A stretch of DNA of 64,000 bases from an uncultured Arachnia sp. (GCA_947499145.1 CANMNB010000012.1:62001-126000), one strand, 5' to 3'; counted from the first letter of the stretch, positions 1 to 8,761 are shown. The notes: generated from the sequence alone by a model not told the origin. Numbers and translations are program-made.

Positions 1-470
1 TCGATGGCGAACACAAGGACGAGCGCCACGGCGATGAGGAACCCGGGGACCGCCATGCCGAGCACGGTGAGGAACTGGATCGTGCGGTCGACCCACCCTC
101 CCGCCAGCGCTGCGAGGACTCCCAGCACGACGGCCACCGTGGCGGTGATGATCGTGGCCCCGATGACCAGTGACAACGTCACCATCAAACGGTTGGTCAC
201 CCCGTCGATGACGAGTTGACCGGAGAACCACGAGCGGCCCAGGTCACCTGTCACCGCGTTGGCCAACCAGGATCCGTATTGTTCCCAGATCGGCCGGTCG
301 AGCCCCAGTTGGGCGGCCTTTGCAGCCACCTGCTCATGGGTGGCGGTCTGACCGACGAGGCGACGGGCGATGTCGCCACCGCCGAGGTACAGCAGGAGGA
401 ACGCCAGGGTGGTGATGGCGAAGACCAGCACCACCCCGGCGACCACTCTGCGTGCGATGAATCGCAGCAT
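1..470 (-). CDS. Peptide ABC transporter permease, DppB type (partial, C-terminal part beyond window)
   Basis: This is the N-terminal ~156 residues of an inner-membrane permease of the dipeptide/oligopeptide/nickel ABC family. The start (ATG at 470) gives a first transmembrane segment rich in V, A, F and L directly after an FIARRV basic cap, followed by the extracytoplasmic stretch with GLDRPIWEQYGSWL and GDLGRSWFSGQ, which is the typical DppB pattern. It lies 15 bp downstream of the substrate-binding lipoprotein gene on the same strand, so the two are almost certainly co-transcribed; DppC and the ATPases would lie beyond the left edge. The substrate (peptide, nickel or other) cannot be decided. 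The family call is firm. Confidence 0.85.
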   Translation of the reverse strand, partial: MLRFIARRVVAGVVLVFAITTLAFLLLYLGGGDIARRLVGQTATHEQVAAKAAQLGLDRPIWEQYGSWLANAVTGDLGRSWFSGQLVIDGVTNRLMVTLSLVIGATIITATVAVVLGVLAALAGGWVDRTIQFLTVLGMAVPGFLIAVALVLVFAI

Positions 471-485
471 GGCAGGGTCTCCGGA

Positions 486-2069
486 TCAGCCCGCGGGCTT
501 GGTGTCGTAGAGGTTCGGGATGGTGTTGGTCGGCAGCATCTCGACGGTGGTGTCGGGATCCGTGGCGATGACGCCCTCGATGCGGTAGAAGGGGGCGAAC
601 CACGCCTGCTCGACGATGTACGCGTTGAGCTCCTTGATGAGCTCCTCGCGGCGGGACTCATCGGCCGTGCGGTACTCCTCCAGGATGCCGGAGACCGTCT
701 CGTCGGCGTACTTGTAAGGGTTGAAGACCGCACCCTCCGCGATCATGAACTGCGTGAGCTGCCAGTCGGGGTTCTGCTCCAGCGCCATGAAGGCCGCAGC
801 GAACTTCGGGGCCAGCAGGTCGGCGATGAAGTTCTGACCCGGCTCGACGTAGTTGACGGTGATGTTGATCTCGGACAACGCCTGGGCGATCAACGCGTAC
901 ACGGCGGAGCCCAGAATCGGTGAGCTCGGCATCTCTATCGAGAAGCCGCCCTCGTAGCCGGCTTCGGCCATCAGGCTCTTGGCCTTCTCGACGTCGAAGG
1001 GGTAGCGCTCGTCCAGTGCCGGGTCGTAGGCCACGGAGGTGGGCGGGAAGACCTGGGTGGTCACCGTCCCATAGCCCAGTGCGACGGCCTCCAGCATGGC
1101 CGCACGGTCGAACACGTGGTTGATGGCCTGGCGCACACGCACGTCGGCCAGCTCGGGAACCTGCGTGCCAGCGCGGTCCAGGAGCAGCAGGCCCTGGAAG
1201 TCCAGTTCGTTCTTGTTGAGCGTCCAGCCCGCGCCCTCTGCCTCGGGGAAGGTCTCGGCTGCGGACAGCTTGGCGTAGTTGATCTCCCCCGCACGCAGGG
1301 CGTTCAGCATGGCGGTGGTGTCGTTGAAGACGCGCATGACGATGGTGTCGTAGTGCTGGACGTCCGGGTTCCAGTAGCCGTCGCGCTTGACGAACGTGTA
1401 GCTGGTGTCGGTGACGGTGTTGGCCACGTCGAGGGTGTAGGGACCGGAGCCGACGGGGTTCGTCGGCAGGTCCTCGTTGTCGACAGCCGCCGGGCTGGCG
1501 ACGAGACCCGCCGTGCGCGTGAGGTAGTTGAGGAACGCCGGGTCCGGCGCAGTGAAGGTCACGACGACGGTGGTCTCGCCGTCCGCGGTGATGGTGTCGA
1601 CGTTGCGCATGTAGCCGGCGTCGGGACCCGTGCCGTCCTTGAACCTGTTCATGCTCAGCGCCACGGCCTCGGCGTTCAACGGCTCGCCGTCGGAGAAGGT
1701 GACGTCGTCGCGAAGCGTGAGGGTCAGCGTGGTCTGGGCCTCGTCGTACTCCCACTCGGTGGCGAGCCACGGGTCGATCGTGTTCTCCGGCGTCGCCACG
1801 AGGAGCGTGTCATACACGGCCTGGTAGTAGGGCAGCCGGTTGCCCCACTCGGCCACCGAGGGATCGAACGACATGGGAGCGGTGATGAGACCCATCACGA
1901 GCTCACCGCCACTGGTGCTGCCACTCCCCTGCGTCTCGCCGCCCGTCTCCGTCGCCGTGCCGTTGCCGCCCCCGGCGACGTCCTCGTCATCCGAACACGC
2001 CGTGGTCACGCCAACTGCTGCGACGGCGATGGAGGCGGCTCCGAGCCGGAGGAAATCTCTACGGATCAT
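486..2069 (-). CDS. Extracellular solute-binding lipoprotein, family 5 (peptide ABC transporter)
   Basis: Substrate-binding protein that would capture peptides, or another family 5 ligand, outside the membrane and deliver them to the DppB-type permease encoded next. The 527-residue product has a twin-arginine-like signal (MIRRDFLRLG), a hydrophobic core and a lipobox TTAC, then an acidic and Gly/Thr/Ser-rich linker to about residue 55. The mature domain has SBP_bac_5 hallmarks: DPSVAEWG, TEWEYDEAQTTLTLTLRDDVTFSDGEPL, and VRQAINHVFDR near the middle. The start was taken at the ATG at 2069 because it gives the signal peptide directly and has a purine-rich AAGGGA ribosome site; an upstream ATG at 2135 would add 22 non-signal residues. 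A divergent TetR gene shares the upstream region and may regulate it. Confidence 0.92.
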   Translation of the reverse strand: MIRRDFLRLGAASIAVAAVGVTTACSDDEDVAGGGNGTATETGGETQGSGSTSGGELVMGLITAPMSFDPSVAEWGNRLPYYQAVYDTLLVATPENTIDPWLATEWEYDEAQTTLTLTLRDDVTFSDGEPLNAEAVALSMNRFKDGTGPDAGYMRNVDTITADGETTVVVTFTAPDPAFLNYLTRTAGLVASPAAVDNEDLPTNPVGSGPYTLDVANTVTDTSYTFVKRDGYWNPDVQHYDTIVMRVFNDTTAMLNALRAGEINYAKLSAAETFPEAEGAGWTLNKNELDFQGLLLLDRAGTQVPELADVRVRQAINHVFDRAAMLEAVALGYGTVTTQVFPPTSVAYDPALDERYPFDVEKAKSLMAEAGYEGGFSIEMPSSPILGSAVYALIAQALSEINITVNYVEPGQNFIADLLAPKFAAAFMALEQNPDWQLTQFMIAEGAVFNPYKYADETVSGILEEYRTADESRREELIKELNAYIVEQAWFAPFYRIEGVIATDPDTTVEMLPTNTIPNLYDTKPAG

Positions 2070-2138
2070 CTTTGGTCCCTTCAAGAACTGGGGTCGCGCA
2101 CCCTCGCGGCGACCGTCTTGGGAAAACCGTAACACGAA

Positions 2139-2154
2139 TACCGAGTAAGCGGTA
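2139..2154. promoter_or_regulatory. Candidate operator between peptide-binding gene and TetR gene
   Basis: The divergent intergenic region holds an inverted repeat with perfect 5-bp arms, TACCG and CGGTA, around a 6-bp centre. It is nested in a wider pair, AAAACC (2123-2128) and GGTTTT (2155-2160). Position and symmetry fit an operator for the TetR-family protein encoded on the right. No clear -35/-10 pair could be assigned, so this is inference. Confidence 0.35.
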
Positions 2155-2208
2155 GGTTTTGATCACCCGGGATTTCTGGGAGAATGACGTCGACCACAGG
2201 AGGTTGTC

Positions 2209-2865
2209 GTGGCGCTGTCGCCGATCGTCCGGGAGGACGTTCCCGCGGGCCCCCGCGGGGCCTACCGCAAGACCGCCGTCACGAGGGCGCGCATCCTCGA
2301 CGCCGCCCTGGAGGTCTTCGGCTCACAGGGGTACGAGAGCGGTTCGCTCCGGCATGTGGCCGAGTTGGCCGGCATCAGCCAGGCCGGGCTGCTCCACCAC
2401 TACCCCAACAAGGTCGCGCTGCTCTCCGCCGTCCTCGAGCGCCGCGACGAGGCAGCCATGGACCACGTTGCGGGCTCCCCGCAGGGCATCGAGCTGTTGG
2501 CGTCGATGGTCGAGTACGCCCGCGACAGCGCGAACCGACCCGGTGAGATCGACCTGTTCGCCGTGCTCTCGGCGGAGTCAACCCGTGCCGGGCACCCAGC
2601 GCATGAGTACATGGCACGTCGCTACGAGTGGGTGACGCAGGTGGCGGTGGGCTCGTTCGAGGCGGCCCGCCGGGCGGGCCACCTGCGATCCGGGGTGGAT
2701 GTCCACAAGACCGCCGCCCAACTGCTCGCCCTGTGGGACGGTCTTCAGATCCAGTGGCTGATGGGCGTGAACGACATCGACGTGGCGGAGGGGCTGGAGC
2801 ACTTCTTGGACGTCCACCTGGTCAAGCCGCTCCGTGAGCTGCTCGCCGAGCTGGCGGCGTCGTGA
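2209..2865 (+). CDS. TetR/AcrR family transcriptional regulator
   Basis: A 218-residue DNA-binding repressor. The N-terminal TetR helix-turn-helix is at about residues 24-70: RARILDAALEVFGSQGYESGSLRHVAELAGISQAGLLHHYPNK carries the family pattern with the LLHHYPNK recognition-helix end. The C-terminal two thirds is the variable ligand-binding part. The start is GTG at 2209, preceded by a good ribosome site (AGGAGG). It is transcribed divergently from the peptide ABC genes, which suggests it controls them, itself, or both; its ligand is unknown. The stop overlaps the start of the next gene (GTGA), so it is translationally coupled to the YbaK-type gene. Confidence 0.9.
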   Translation: MALSPIVREDVPAGPRGAYRKTAVTRARILDAALEVFGSQGYESGSLRHVAELAGISQAGLLHHYPNKVALLSAVLERRDEAAMDHVAGSPQGIELLASMVEYARDSANRPGEIDLFAVLSAESTRAGHPAHEYMARRYEWVTQVAVGSFEAARRAGHLRSGVDVHKTAAQLLALWDGLQIQWLMGVNDIDVAEGLEHFLDVHLVKPLRELLAELAAS

Positions 2866-3323
2866 TTGCCGAAACGCCGGCCATACGCGCCCTCACGGAG
2901 CTCGGCGTGCCGCACACCGTCGTCGCGCACGGCCCCGTCAACTCCCTCGCCGAGGCAGCGGCCGCCCGCGGCGTCGAGCCCCGCGACCTGGTCAAGACGC
3001 TGGTGGTTCGTCGCGCCGACGACGACTACCTCTTCGTCCTCGTCCCGGGAGATCGTGAGTTCTCCTGGGCCAAGCTCCGCGACCTGCTCGGCGTGAACCG
3101 CCTCTCCATGCCCGACGCCGCGACCGCCCAGGCCGTCACGGGCTACGCCCGCGGCACCATCACCCCGTTCGGTTCCACACGGCCCTGGCCGGTGATCGCC
3201 GACGCCAGCATCGTCGGCCGCTCCATCTCGATGGGAGGCGGCCAGCACCATGTGGGAGTCATGCTGGAGGCAGACGACGTCATCCGCGCGCTGGGCGCAC
3301 AGGTCGCCGACGTCACCTCCTGA
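2862..3323 (+). CDS. YbaK/EbsC family aminoacyl-tRNA deacylase
   Basis: A 153-residue single-domain protein of the YbaK/prolyl-tRNA-synthetase-associated editing family, which hydrolyses mischarged tRNAs such as Cys-tRNA(Pro). Family features visible are the early PVNSLAEAAAARGVEPRDLVKTLVVR stretch, with the conserved lysine of LVKTLVV, the FVLVPGDREFSWAKLRDLLG region, and the GSTRPWPVIADASI and GRSISMGGGQHHVGV glycine-rich segments. The GTG start overlaps the TetR stop by 4 bases, indicating co-translation. Its last 11 bases overlap the 3' end of the convergent gene on the other strand. The exact tRNA substrate is not evident from sequence. Confidence 0.85.
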   Translation: MIAETPAIRALTELGVPHTVVAHGPVNSLAEAAAARGVEPRDLVKTLVVRRADDDYLFVLVPGDREFSWAKLRDLLGVNRLSMPDAATAQAVTGYARGTITPFGSTRPWPVIADASIVGRSISMGGGQHHVGVMLEADDVIRALGAQVADVTS

Positions 3324-3783
3324 TCGGGCGCGCCCCCAGGTAGCTGGTGGGCGTGGCGCCGCCAGCACCGCCCACGATCGTCTCGGCGTCCTCGATGCGG
3401 TCGGTGTTGTGGGCACTGACGGCGCGCCACCCCAACTCGTCGTTCCTCACAAGGATGAACGAGAACACCCCCTCACGGTCCCCGACCGCGGCCCCGCCGG
3501 GATCCACCTGGCCGGCCATCTCCCAGAGGCAATGGACGACAGCGGCATCCAACCCGAGCCGTCTCGTCTTCACCCGAGTGAGCTGCATGGTCGAGAGCCC
3601 GAACATGACCCGGAACCCGCGGGCGTGGGCGCGCCGGATATCCTCTCGGTCCTCCCACCAGAGCCCGACCACGTTGACGAAGTCCGCGTCATCGACGAAG
3701 AGCTGGGCCAGCGCGTCGGCGTCGTGGTCGTTCCAGGCCTCGACGAAAGCCCGGGCGACGTCAGCGGGCTCGGCGATCTGCAT
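3313..3783 (-). CDS. NTF2-like protein, SgcJ/EcaC (DUF4440) type
   Basis: A 156-residue protein with the cone-shaped NTF2-like fold pattern: an N-terminal helix VARAFVEAWNDHDADALAQLFVDDADFVNVVG, a WWEDREDIRRAHARGF segment and alternating strands ending in WRAVSAHNTDR. The SgcJ/EcaC group is found in oxidation or polyketide-related proteins, but many members have no known activity, so no reaction is assigned. It sits 9 bp downstream of the membrane-protein gene at 3793 on the same strand and overlaps the convergent YbaK gene by 11 bp at the 3' ends. Start ATG at 3783. Confidence 0.75.
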   Translation of the reverse strand: MQIAEPADVARAFVEAWNDHDADALAQLFVDDADFVNVVGLWWEDREDIRRAHARGFRVMFGLSTMQLTRVKTRRLGLDAAVVHCLWEMAGQVDPGGAAVGDREGVFSFILVRNDELGWRAVSAHNTDRIEDAETIVGGAGGATPTSYLGARPIRR

Positions 3784-3792
3784 GTCCGCTTG

Positions 3793-4398
3793 CTAGGCCG
3801 TCAGGAACATCAGGAAGGCGAGGCTCAAGAGGCCCAGAACCAGGAGCATCACCACGACGGTTGCGAGCATGGCCCAACCAGGGTGCGCGAGCACCCAGGG
3901 CAGGAGCCTCGGCCACCGAGATCGAACTTCCTCGGGTGTCAGGGAGGGGACCGTCGTCACAGCCGCCGCGATGCGCCCGAGCGTCCGGACCAACTTCGGG
4001 TCCCAGTAGTTGTCCACGGATCGCCACAGCGGATTCCCATCGTGATCGAGAACGGCCAGGTAGCCCTCGATGGATCCCACCACCTCGAGGCTCATCACGT
4101 GGACGACGTGGGCCATGTCCTCGCGGGGAACGGTCTTGGTGCCACGCCATGACCGGATCCTCATCCCCAACGGGGTGACCTGAACCCGGCCGAGTGACAT
4201 GAGCCAGAGGAGCGCAGCGAAAACCGTGGCCAATCCAACGCTCATGGTCAAGACCGTCCCAATGCTTACCTCACGAGTGAACAGCACGATGACCGCGGCC
4301 AGCAGGAAGTAGAAGTAGAGCTCGAGGACGGTACGCCCGATGGCTTTGCCATGCGCAGGCCGCCAGGCGGCCTCGTAGATCACTTGCTCCGTCGACAT
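3793..4398 (-). CDS. PH-like-domain membrane protein of unknown function
   Basis: A 201-residue membrane protein. Two hydrophobic segments near residues 22-65 (LELYFYFLLAAVIVLF and an MSVGLATVFAALLWLM stretch) precede a short globular domain resembling bacterial PH-like domains (VQVTPLGMRIRSWRGTKTVPREDMAHVVHV), and a last transmembrane helix lies at about 175-200. The start was placed at ATG 4398, which follows a GAGGGG ribosome site; an in-frame ATG at 4434 would add residues with no homology pattern. A hairpin separates it from ppdK upstream, so it may have its own promoter and form a pair with the NTF2-like gene. Function unknown. Confidence 0.65.
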   Translation of the reverse strand: MSTEQVIYEAAWRPAHGKAIGRTVLELYFYFLLAAVIVLFTREVSIGTVLTMSVGLATVFAALLWLMSLGRVQVTPLGMRIRSWRGTKTVPREDMAHVVHVMSLEVVGSIEGYLAVLDHDGNPLWRSVDNYWDPKLVRTLGRIAAAVTTVPSLTPEEVRSRWPRLLPWVLAHPGWAMLATVVVMLLVLGLLSLAFLMFLTA

Positions 4399-4477
4399 CA
4401 CTACCCCTCGACTCCAGCCTAGCGACGGGATCAAACCTGGCGCTGCGCGACTCGAGGGAACGAGAGAGCATGGCGGC

Positions 4478-4506
4478 GGCCCCTCTCCCGTTCTCGGGGA
4501 GGGGCC
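4478..4506 (-). terminator. Hairpin terminator downstream of ppdK
   Basis: An inverted repeat with 8-bp arms (GGCCCCTC and GAGGGGCC) plus an inner CCC/GGG pair lies 18 bp beyond the ppdK stop. There is no T-run on either strand, as is common in GC-rich actinobacteria, so termination is inferred from stem strength and position. Confidence 0.55.
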
Positions 4507-4524
4507 ACCACGCTCGTCAAGCGG

Positions 4525-7176
4525 TCACTTCTCGGCGTTCAGCACCGCCTTCGCCGCGGCGAACCTGGCGATCGGGACGCGGAACGGCGAGCAGGACACG
4601 TAGTCCAGTCCGGCGCCATGGAAGAACTCGATCGAGTCCGGGTCGCCACCGTGCTCACCGCAGACACCGGTCTTGAGCTTCGGTTTGGTGCGCCGACCCT
4701 TCTCGACGCCGATCTCCACCAGCTGGCCCACACCCTCGACGTCGATGGACTCGAACGGGTTGCGCTCCAGCACTCGGTCCATCACGTACTGCGTCAGGAA
4801 GCCGTTCTCGGCGTCGTCGCGGGAGATGCCGATGCCGGTCTGGGTGAGGTCATTGGTGCCGAAGCTGAAGAAGTCCGCGTGCTCCGCGATCTTGTCCGCC
4901 ACCAGCGCCGCCCGCGGCAACTCGATCATGGTGCCGATCGTGTACTCCAGCTCCGCGCCGGCAGCCTCGAGCTCCTCCTTCACGGCCCGCTCGACGATGC
5001 GACGCTGGACCTCGAGCTCCTTGCTCAGCGCCACCAGCGGGATCATGATCTCGACGCCGACCGTCTCGCCCTCGCGCTCCTTGATCGCGAGCGCCGCGCG
5101 GATGATGGCGCGGGCCTGCATGTCGGGGATCTCGGGGTAAAGCATCGCGAGGCGGCAGCCTCGGGTGCCGAGCATCGGGTTCAGCTCGTGCAGGCGCTTG
5201 ACCTGGGCCAGCGTCTCACGCGCCTTGCCGAGTTCCTCCTCGTTTCCGCCCTCGAACTCCAGCCGCTGGACGAGCAGCGACTGCTCGACCAGGTTGGGCA
5301 GGAACTCGTGAAGCGGTGGGTCGAGCAGTCGGACAGTGACGGGCAGCCCCTTCATGGCGGTGAAGATGCCCTCGAAGTCCGCCTGCTGCATCGGCAGGAT
5401 CTCCGCCAGCGCGTCGGCCCGCGACTCCGGGGAGTCCGCCAGGATCATGCGGCGGACGGCCGGGAGGCGGTCCTGGGCCATGAACATGTGCTCCGTGCGG
5501 CACAGCCCGATGCCCTCCGCGCCCAGCTCGCGGGCCTTGGTGGCGTCCTCGAAGTTGTCCGCGTTGGCCCGCACACCGAGCGTGCGGATCTCGTCGGCCC
5601 ACTGGACGACACGCTGGAAGTCCTCGTTGATCTGCGGCGGGATGAGGTCGAGCGCCTCGCCGTACACGTCCCCGGTGGTGCCGTCGAGGGTGATGGTCTC
5701 GCCCTCCCGGATCACGCGGTCACCGATGGTGAGGGCCCTGCCGGCCACGTCGATCTTGATCCCGGCTGCACCGGCGACACAGGGCTTGCCCATGCCGCGC
5801 GCCACGACGGCCGCGTGGGACGTCATGCCGCCGTGAGCGGTCAGGATGCCCTGGGCGACGATGACGCCGTGGATGTCGTCGGGTGTGGTCTCGTAGCGCA
5901 CCAGCACCACCGGCTCACCCTTGCCACCGCGCTCGGCGGCGGTGTCGGCGTCGAAGACGACCTCGCCGACGGCGGCACCCGGGGAGGCCGGGAGTCCCTT
6001 GGCGATCGGCTTGCGTCCGTGGCTGGGGTCGATGGCGGGGTGCAGGAGTTGGTCGAGCTGGGAGGGCTCGATCCGCAACAGTGCGGTGCGCTGGTCGATC
6101 ACGCCCTCGTCGACGAGGTCCGAGGCCACCTTGAGCGCGGCGGCGGCGGTCCGCTTGCCGTTGCGCGTCTGCAGCAGGAAGAGCTTGCCATTCTCGATGG
6201 TGAACTCCATGTCCTGCATGTCCTTGTAGTGCTGCTCCATCTTGTGCATCGTCGCGATGAGCTCGTCGTACGCCTCGGGCAGCACCTCCTTCATCTCCTC
6301 CAGCGGCCGCGGGGTGCGGATGCCGGCGACGACGTCCTCGCCCTGGGCGTTGACGAGGAACTCGCCGTAGAGCGCCTTCTCACCGGTGGACGGGTTGCGG
6401 GTGAAGCAGACGCCGGTGGCGGAGGTGTCGCCACGGTTGCCGAAGACCATCTGCATGACGTTGACGGCGGTGCCCAGCGACGCGGGGATGTTGTTGGCCC
6501 GGCGGTACACCTCGGCACGCGGGTTGCCCCACGACTTGAATACGGCGTTGACTGCGCGGTGCAGCTGTTCGTGCGGGTCGGTGGTCCAGTCGCCCCCGAG
6601 GTGCTCCTTGGAGATCTCCTTGAAGCTCACCACGAGCTCCTGGAGGTCCTCGGCGCTGAGATCGGTGTCGTTCTCGACGCCGCGCTTGGACTTGAGCGCC
6701 GAGAGCGCATCCTCGTAGGCGTGTCCGGGCACGCCCTCGACGACCTCGCCGTACATCTGGATGAAGCGGCGGTAGCAGTCCCACGCGAAGCGCGCGTTGC
6801 CGGACTCCTCGGCGACGGCGACGACCGACTCGTCGGAGATCCCGAGGTTGAGGATGGTGTCCATCATCCCGGGCATGGAGTGGACGGCGCCGGAGCGTAC
6901 GGAGACGAGCAACGGGTTCTGGCCCCCGCCCAGCTTCTTCCCGGTGCGCTCTTCGAGACGCACCAGCGCGGCGTCGATCTCCGCATCGAGACCGTCGGGC
7001 CACTCGCCGGACCGGTTCATGGTCTCGACGCAGGCCGTCGTGGTCACGGTGAACGCATCGGGGACGGGGACTCCAACCCGGGCCATCTCTGCGACGCCGG
7101 CTCCCTTGCCACCCAGCAAGTTGCGCATCGAGGCGTCGCCCTCGGAGAGGTCATAGATGTAACGCTTGTCGCTCAT
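4525..7176 (-). CDS. ppdK: Pyruvate, phosphate dikinase
   Basis: Interconverts pyruvate + ATP + phosphate with phosphoenolpyruvate + AMP + pyrophosphate in the cytoplasm. At 883 residues it is full length. The N-terminal nucleotide-grasp domain begins with LLGGKGAGVAEMARVGVPVPDAF and contains SVRSGAVHSMPGMMDTILNLG; the central phosphohistidine domain has the GGMTSHAAVVARGMGKPCVAG signature with catalytic His near residue 455 and the Thr two positions before it that PPDK regulatory proteins phosphorylate; the C-terminal PEP/pyruvate barrel ends with GVCGEHGGDP, carrying the catalytic Cys. ppsR lies just upstream on the same strand. In propionic bacteria PPDK often runs with PPi as an energy currency, which fits the membrane pyrophosphatase gene nearby. 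Confidence 0.97.
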   Translation of the reverse strand: MSDKRYIYDLSEGDASMRNLLGGKGAGVAEMARVGVPVPDAFTVTTTACVETMNRSGEWPDGLDAEIDAALVRLEERTGKKLGGGQNPLLVSVRSGAVHSMPGMMDTILNLGISDESVVAVAEESGNARFAWDCYRRFIQMYGEVVEGVPGHAYEDALSALKSKRGVENDTDLSAEDLQELVVSFKEISKEHLGGDWTTDPHEQLHRAVNAVFKSWGNPRAEVYRRANNIPASLGTAVNVMQMVFGNRGDTSATGVCFTRNPSTGEKALYGEFLVNAQGEDVVAGIRTPRPLEEMKEVLPEAYDELIATMHKMEQHYKDMQDMEFTIENGKLFLLQTRNGKRTAAAALKVASDLVDEGVIDQRTALLRIEPSQLDQLLHPAIDPSHGRKPIAKGLPASPGAAVGEVVFDADTAAERGGKGEPVVLVRYETTPDDIHGVIVAQGILTAHGGMTSHAAVVARGMGKPCVAGAAGIKIDVAGRALTIGDRVIREGETITLDGTTGDVYGEALDLIPPQINEDFQRVVQWADEIRTLGVRANADNFEDATKARELGAEGIGLCRTEHMFMAQDRLPAVRRMILADSPESRADALAEILPMQQADFEGIFTAMKGLPVTVRLLDPPLHEFLPNLVEQSLLVQRLEFEGGNEEELGKARETLAQVKRLHELNPMLGTRGCRLAMLYPEIPDMQARAIIRAALAIKEREGETVGVEIMIPLVALSKELEVQRRIVERAVKEELEAAGAELEYTIGTMIELPRAALVADKIAEHADFFSFGTNDLTQTGIGISRDDAENGFLTQYVMDRVLERNPFESIDVEGVGQLVEIGVEKGRRTKPKLKTGVCGEHGGDPDSIEFFHGAGLDYVSCSPFRVPIARFAAAKAVLNAEK

Positions 7177-7209
7177 TCGCCTTCAATCTCCTTCGACTGG
7201 CGGACTGCT

Positions 7210-7227
7210 CGGGACTTCCGCGTCCCG
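7210..7227 (-). terminator. Hairpin in the ppsR-ppdK intergenic region
   Basis: Perfect 6-bp arms, CGGGAC and GTCCCG, around a 6-base loop, 33 bp upstream of the ppdK start. It could end read-through from ppsR or form part of the ppdK leader. Nothing decides between them. Confidence 0.35.
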
Positions 7228-7304
7228 TTTGACCCTCAGCCTAGACCTGTGCTCCGGGGCCTCGTGGGCGGGTCGGGCAAACCAATCCGCCTCCGGCAGG
7301 CCAC

Positions 7305-7320
7305 GGGACCTGCGGGTCCC
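7305..7320 (-). terminator. Hairpin just downstream of ppsR
   Basis: Perfect 6-bp arms, GGGACC and GGTCCC, around a 4-base loop, starting 8 bp after the ppsR stop. Its place fits a terminator or an mRNA 3'-end stabiliser for ppsR. No T-run is present. Confidence 0.4.
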
Positions 7321-7328
7321 CGACGGAG

Positions 7329-8222
7329 TCAGGGGGTGAAGTGCGTGCCCGAGCGCGTGGTGCCCGGAGGCCGACGCAGCCTGGCCCCGACGCGTCCGGC
7401 GCGGTCGTCGACGATCTCGATGACCCGCGAGGCCGCCTCCTCGATCGCGACCCCGGTGGTGTCGATGACGGGGCAGCCGAGCTTGCGCTGCCAGCGGCCG
7501 ATCTCGTCGAGTTCGTCGTAGATCTTGGCCAGGTCCGCGTAGCCGTCCTTGGTGCCGAAGCCCCCCATCCCCCGGACCCGCTGGCCCCGGATCAGCATGA
7601 GCCGCTCGGCGTCCATCGTGAGCCCGACGATGCGCCAGCGGTCCAGTTCGAACAGCTCCGACGGCGGGGCGATCCCCGGCACCAGCGGCACGTTGACGGC
7701 CTTGTAGCCGAGGTAGGCGAGGTAGATCGACAGGGGCGTCTTACCGCTGCGGGACGGCCCGACGAGGCAGATGTCGCACTCGCGCAGCGCTGCCGGGATG
7801 GACCCATCGTCCATGCGAACCGCGAAGTCGATGGCCGACATGCGCACGAAGTACTCGGCCTCGACTCCCGGCGGCCGCATGGGCACTTGGTCCGCCTCGA
7901 TCCCCGTGATGGTCTCGAGGGCATGCATGGCCTCGGTCATCAGATCCGCGGAGGGGATGTCGGCGTCACGACAGAAGCTGCGCACCAGCCCCGCCAGCTC
8001 CTCGTTGACGAGGGTGAAGAAGACCGCGACGAGCCCGTGGTCGCGTCGCTCCTTGACCGCCTCCAACGCACTCATCAGCGACGCCGTCGTGTTCATCTTG
8101 CGGTGCCGCACGGTCCGGAACTCCCGCGTCGGGAACTGGGTGATCGCCGCTCGGGCGATGCGGGCGGCGGACTCACCGGTCGAGTCGGCGATGATGTGGA
8201 TCTCCAGCGGCTCTGCTGACAT
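7329..8222 (-). CDS. ppsR: PPDK / PEP synthase regulatory protein (bifunctional kinase/pyrophosphorylase, DUF299)
   Basis: ADP-dependent kinase and phosphate-dependent pyrophosphorylase that inactivates or reactivates PPDK (or PEP synthase) by acting on the threonine beside the catalytic histidine. The 297-residue product starts with the family pattern IHIIADSTGESAARIARAAITQF, has the P-loop-like GPSRSGKTPLSIYLAYLGYKAVNVPLVPG, and the conserved LTMDAERLMLIRGQR segment. The start was chosen at ATG 8222 because homology begins at once; an in-frame ATG at 8264 would add 14 residues without a family match. It is directly upstream of ppdK on the same strand, so ppdK is the evident target. It is divergent from the SRPBCC gene. 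Confidence 0.95.
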   Translation of the reverse strand: MSAEPLEIHIIADSTGESAARIARAAITQFPTREFRTVRHRKMNTTASLMSALEAVKERRDHGLVAVFFTLVNEELAGLVRSFCRDADIPSADLMTEAMHALETITGIEADQVPMRPPGVEAEYFVRMSAIDFAVRMDDGSIPAALRECDICLVGPSRSGKTPLSIYLAYLGYKAVNVPLVPGIAPPSELFELDRWRIVGLTMDAERLMLIRGQRVRGMGGFGTKDGYADLAKIYDELDEIGRWQRKLGCPVIDTTGVAIEEAASRVIEIVDDRAGRVGARLRRPPGTTRSGTHFTP

Positions 8223-8339
8223 GGCCCCCACTGCAACCACGAGCATTTGTCGGGGTCTCGGCACCCGACGGATGGGCCGGGTCTAGTGTGGAAGCAGACG
8301 TCACAGGCGACGTCGTGACAACTCCAAGGAGGCTTCATC

Positions 8340-8744
8340 ATGGAAACTGTTGCGGAGGAGACGATCGAGACGAGCAGTGTTCGGGTGACCCGCCAGGTCG
8401 ACCGCCCGCTCGCCCAGGTCTGGGACACGTTGATGAGACCGGGCGGAGCGAGCCTGATCCTCGGACCGGGCGGCGAGCTCGGCAACAAGGGCGAGGATTG
8501 GCAGGCCGACGACGGCACCTACGGGATCACCCGGAGCTTCCACCCCAAGGAACAGATCAGGTTCTCCTGGCACGCGTATGACGGCGCCCCCCGAACGCTC
8601 GTGGACCTCCAGCTCCACGCAGCCGGCGAGGATGCCACCGCGCTGGAGCTGGTGCACGAACACCTCCCCGAGGACGCGGACCGCGACGGGCTCCGCAAGC
8701 ACTGGGAGGATGCCCTCGACCGGATCGCCACAGCCGCAGAGTAG
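8340..8744 (+). CDS. SRPBCC / AHSA1-like family protein
   Basis: A 134-residue START-like (SRPBCC) protein with the hydrophobic-pocket fold of the Aha1 C-terminal/polyketide-cyclase group. Seen are VRVTRQVDRPLAQVWDTLMRPGGASL at the N-terminus, the GITRSFHPKEQIRFSWHAYDGAP core and a final amphipathic helix DRDGLRKHWEDALDRIATA. The ribosome site AAGGAGG lies 8 bases before ATG 8340. Such proteins bind small hydrophobic ligands or serve as ArsR-linked effectors; no specific role can be read here. Divergent from ppsR, with a small hairpin directly after its stop. Confidence 0.8.
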   Translation: METVAEETIETSSVRVTRQVDRPLAQVWDTLMRPGGASLILGPGGELGNKGEDWQADDGTYGITRSFHPKEQIRFSWHAYDGAPRTLVDLQLHAAGEDATALELVHEHLPEDADRDGLRKHWEDALDRIATAAE

Positions 8745-8746
8745 GA

Positions 8747-8761
8747 CCCCCGGCGCGGGGG
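8747..8761 (+). terminator. Short GC hairpin after the SRPBCC gene
   Basis: Five C and five G form the arms around a 5-base loop, two bases after the stop codon. A likely weak terminator between this gene and the pyrophosphatase gene. Confidence 0.45.

Noticed and set aside
4618-7521. A 967-codon open frame on the plus strand across the ppdK region
   Set aside because: It is antisense to ppdK, has no family motif, and its composition is what high-GC third-position bias gives opposite a real gene.
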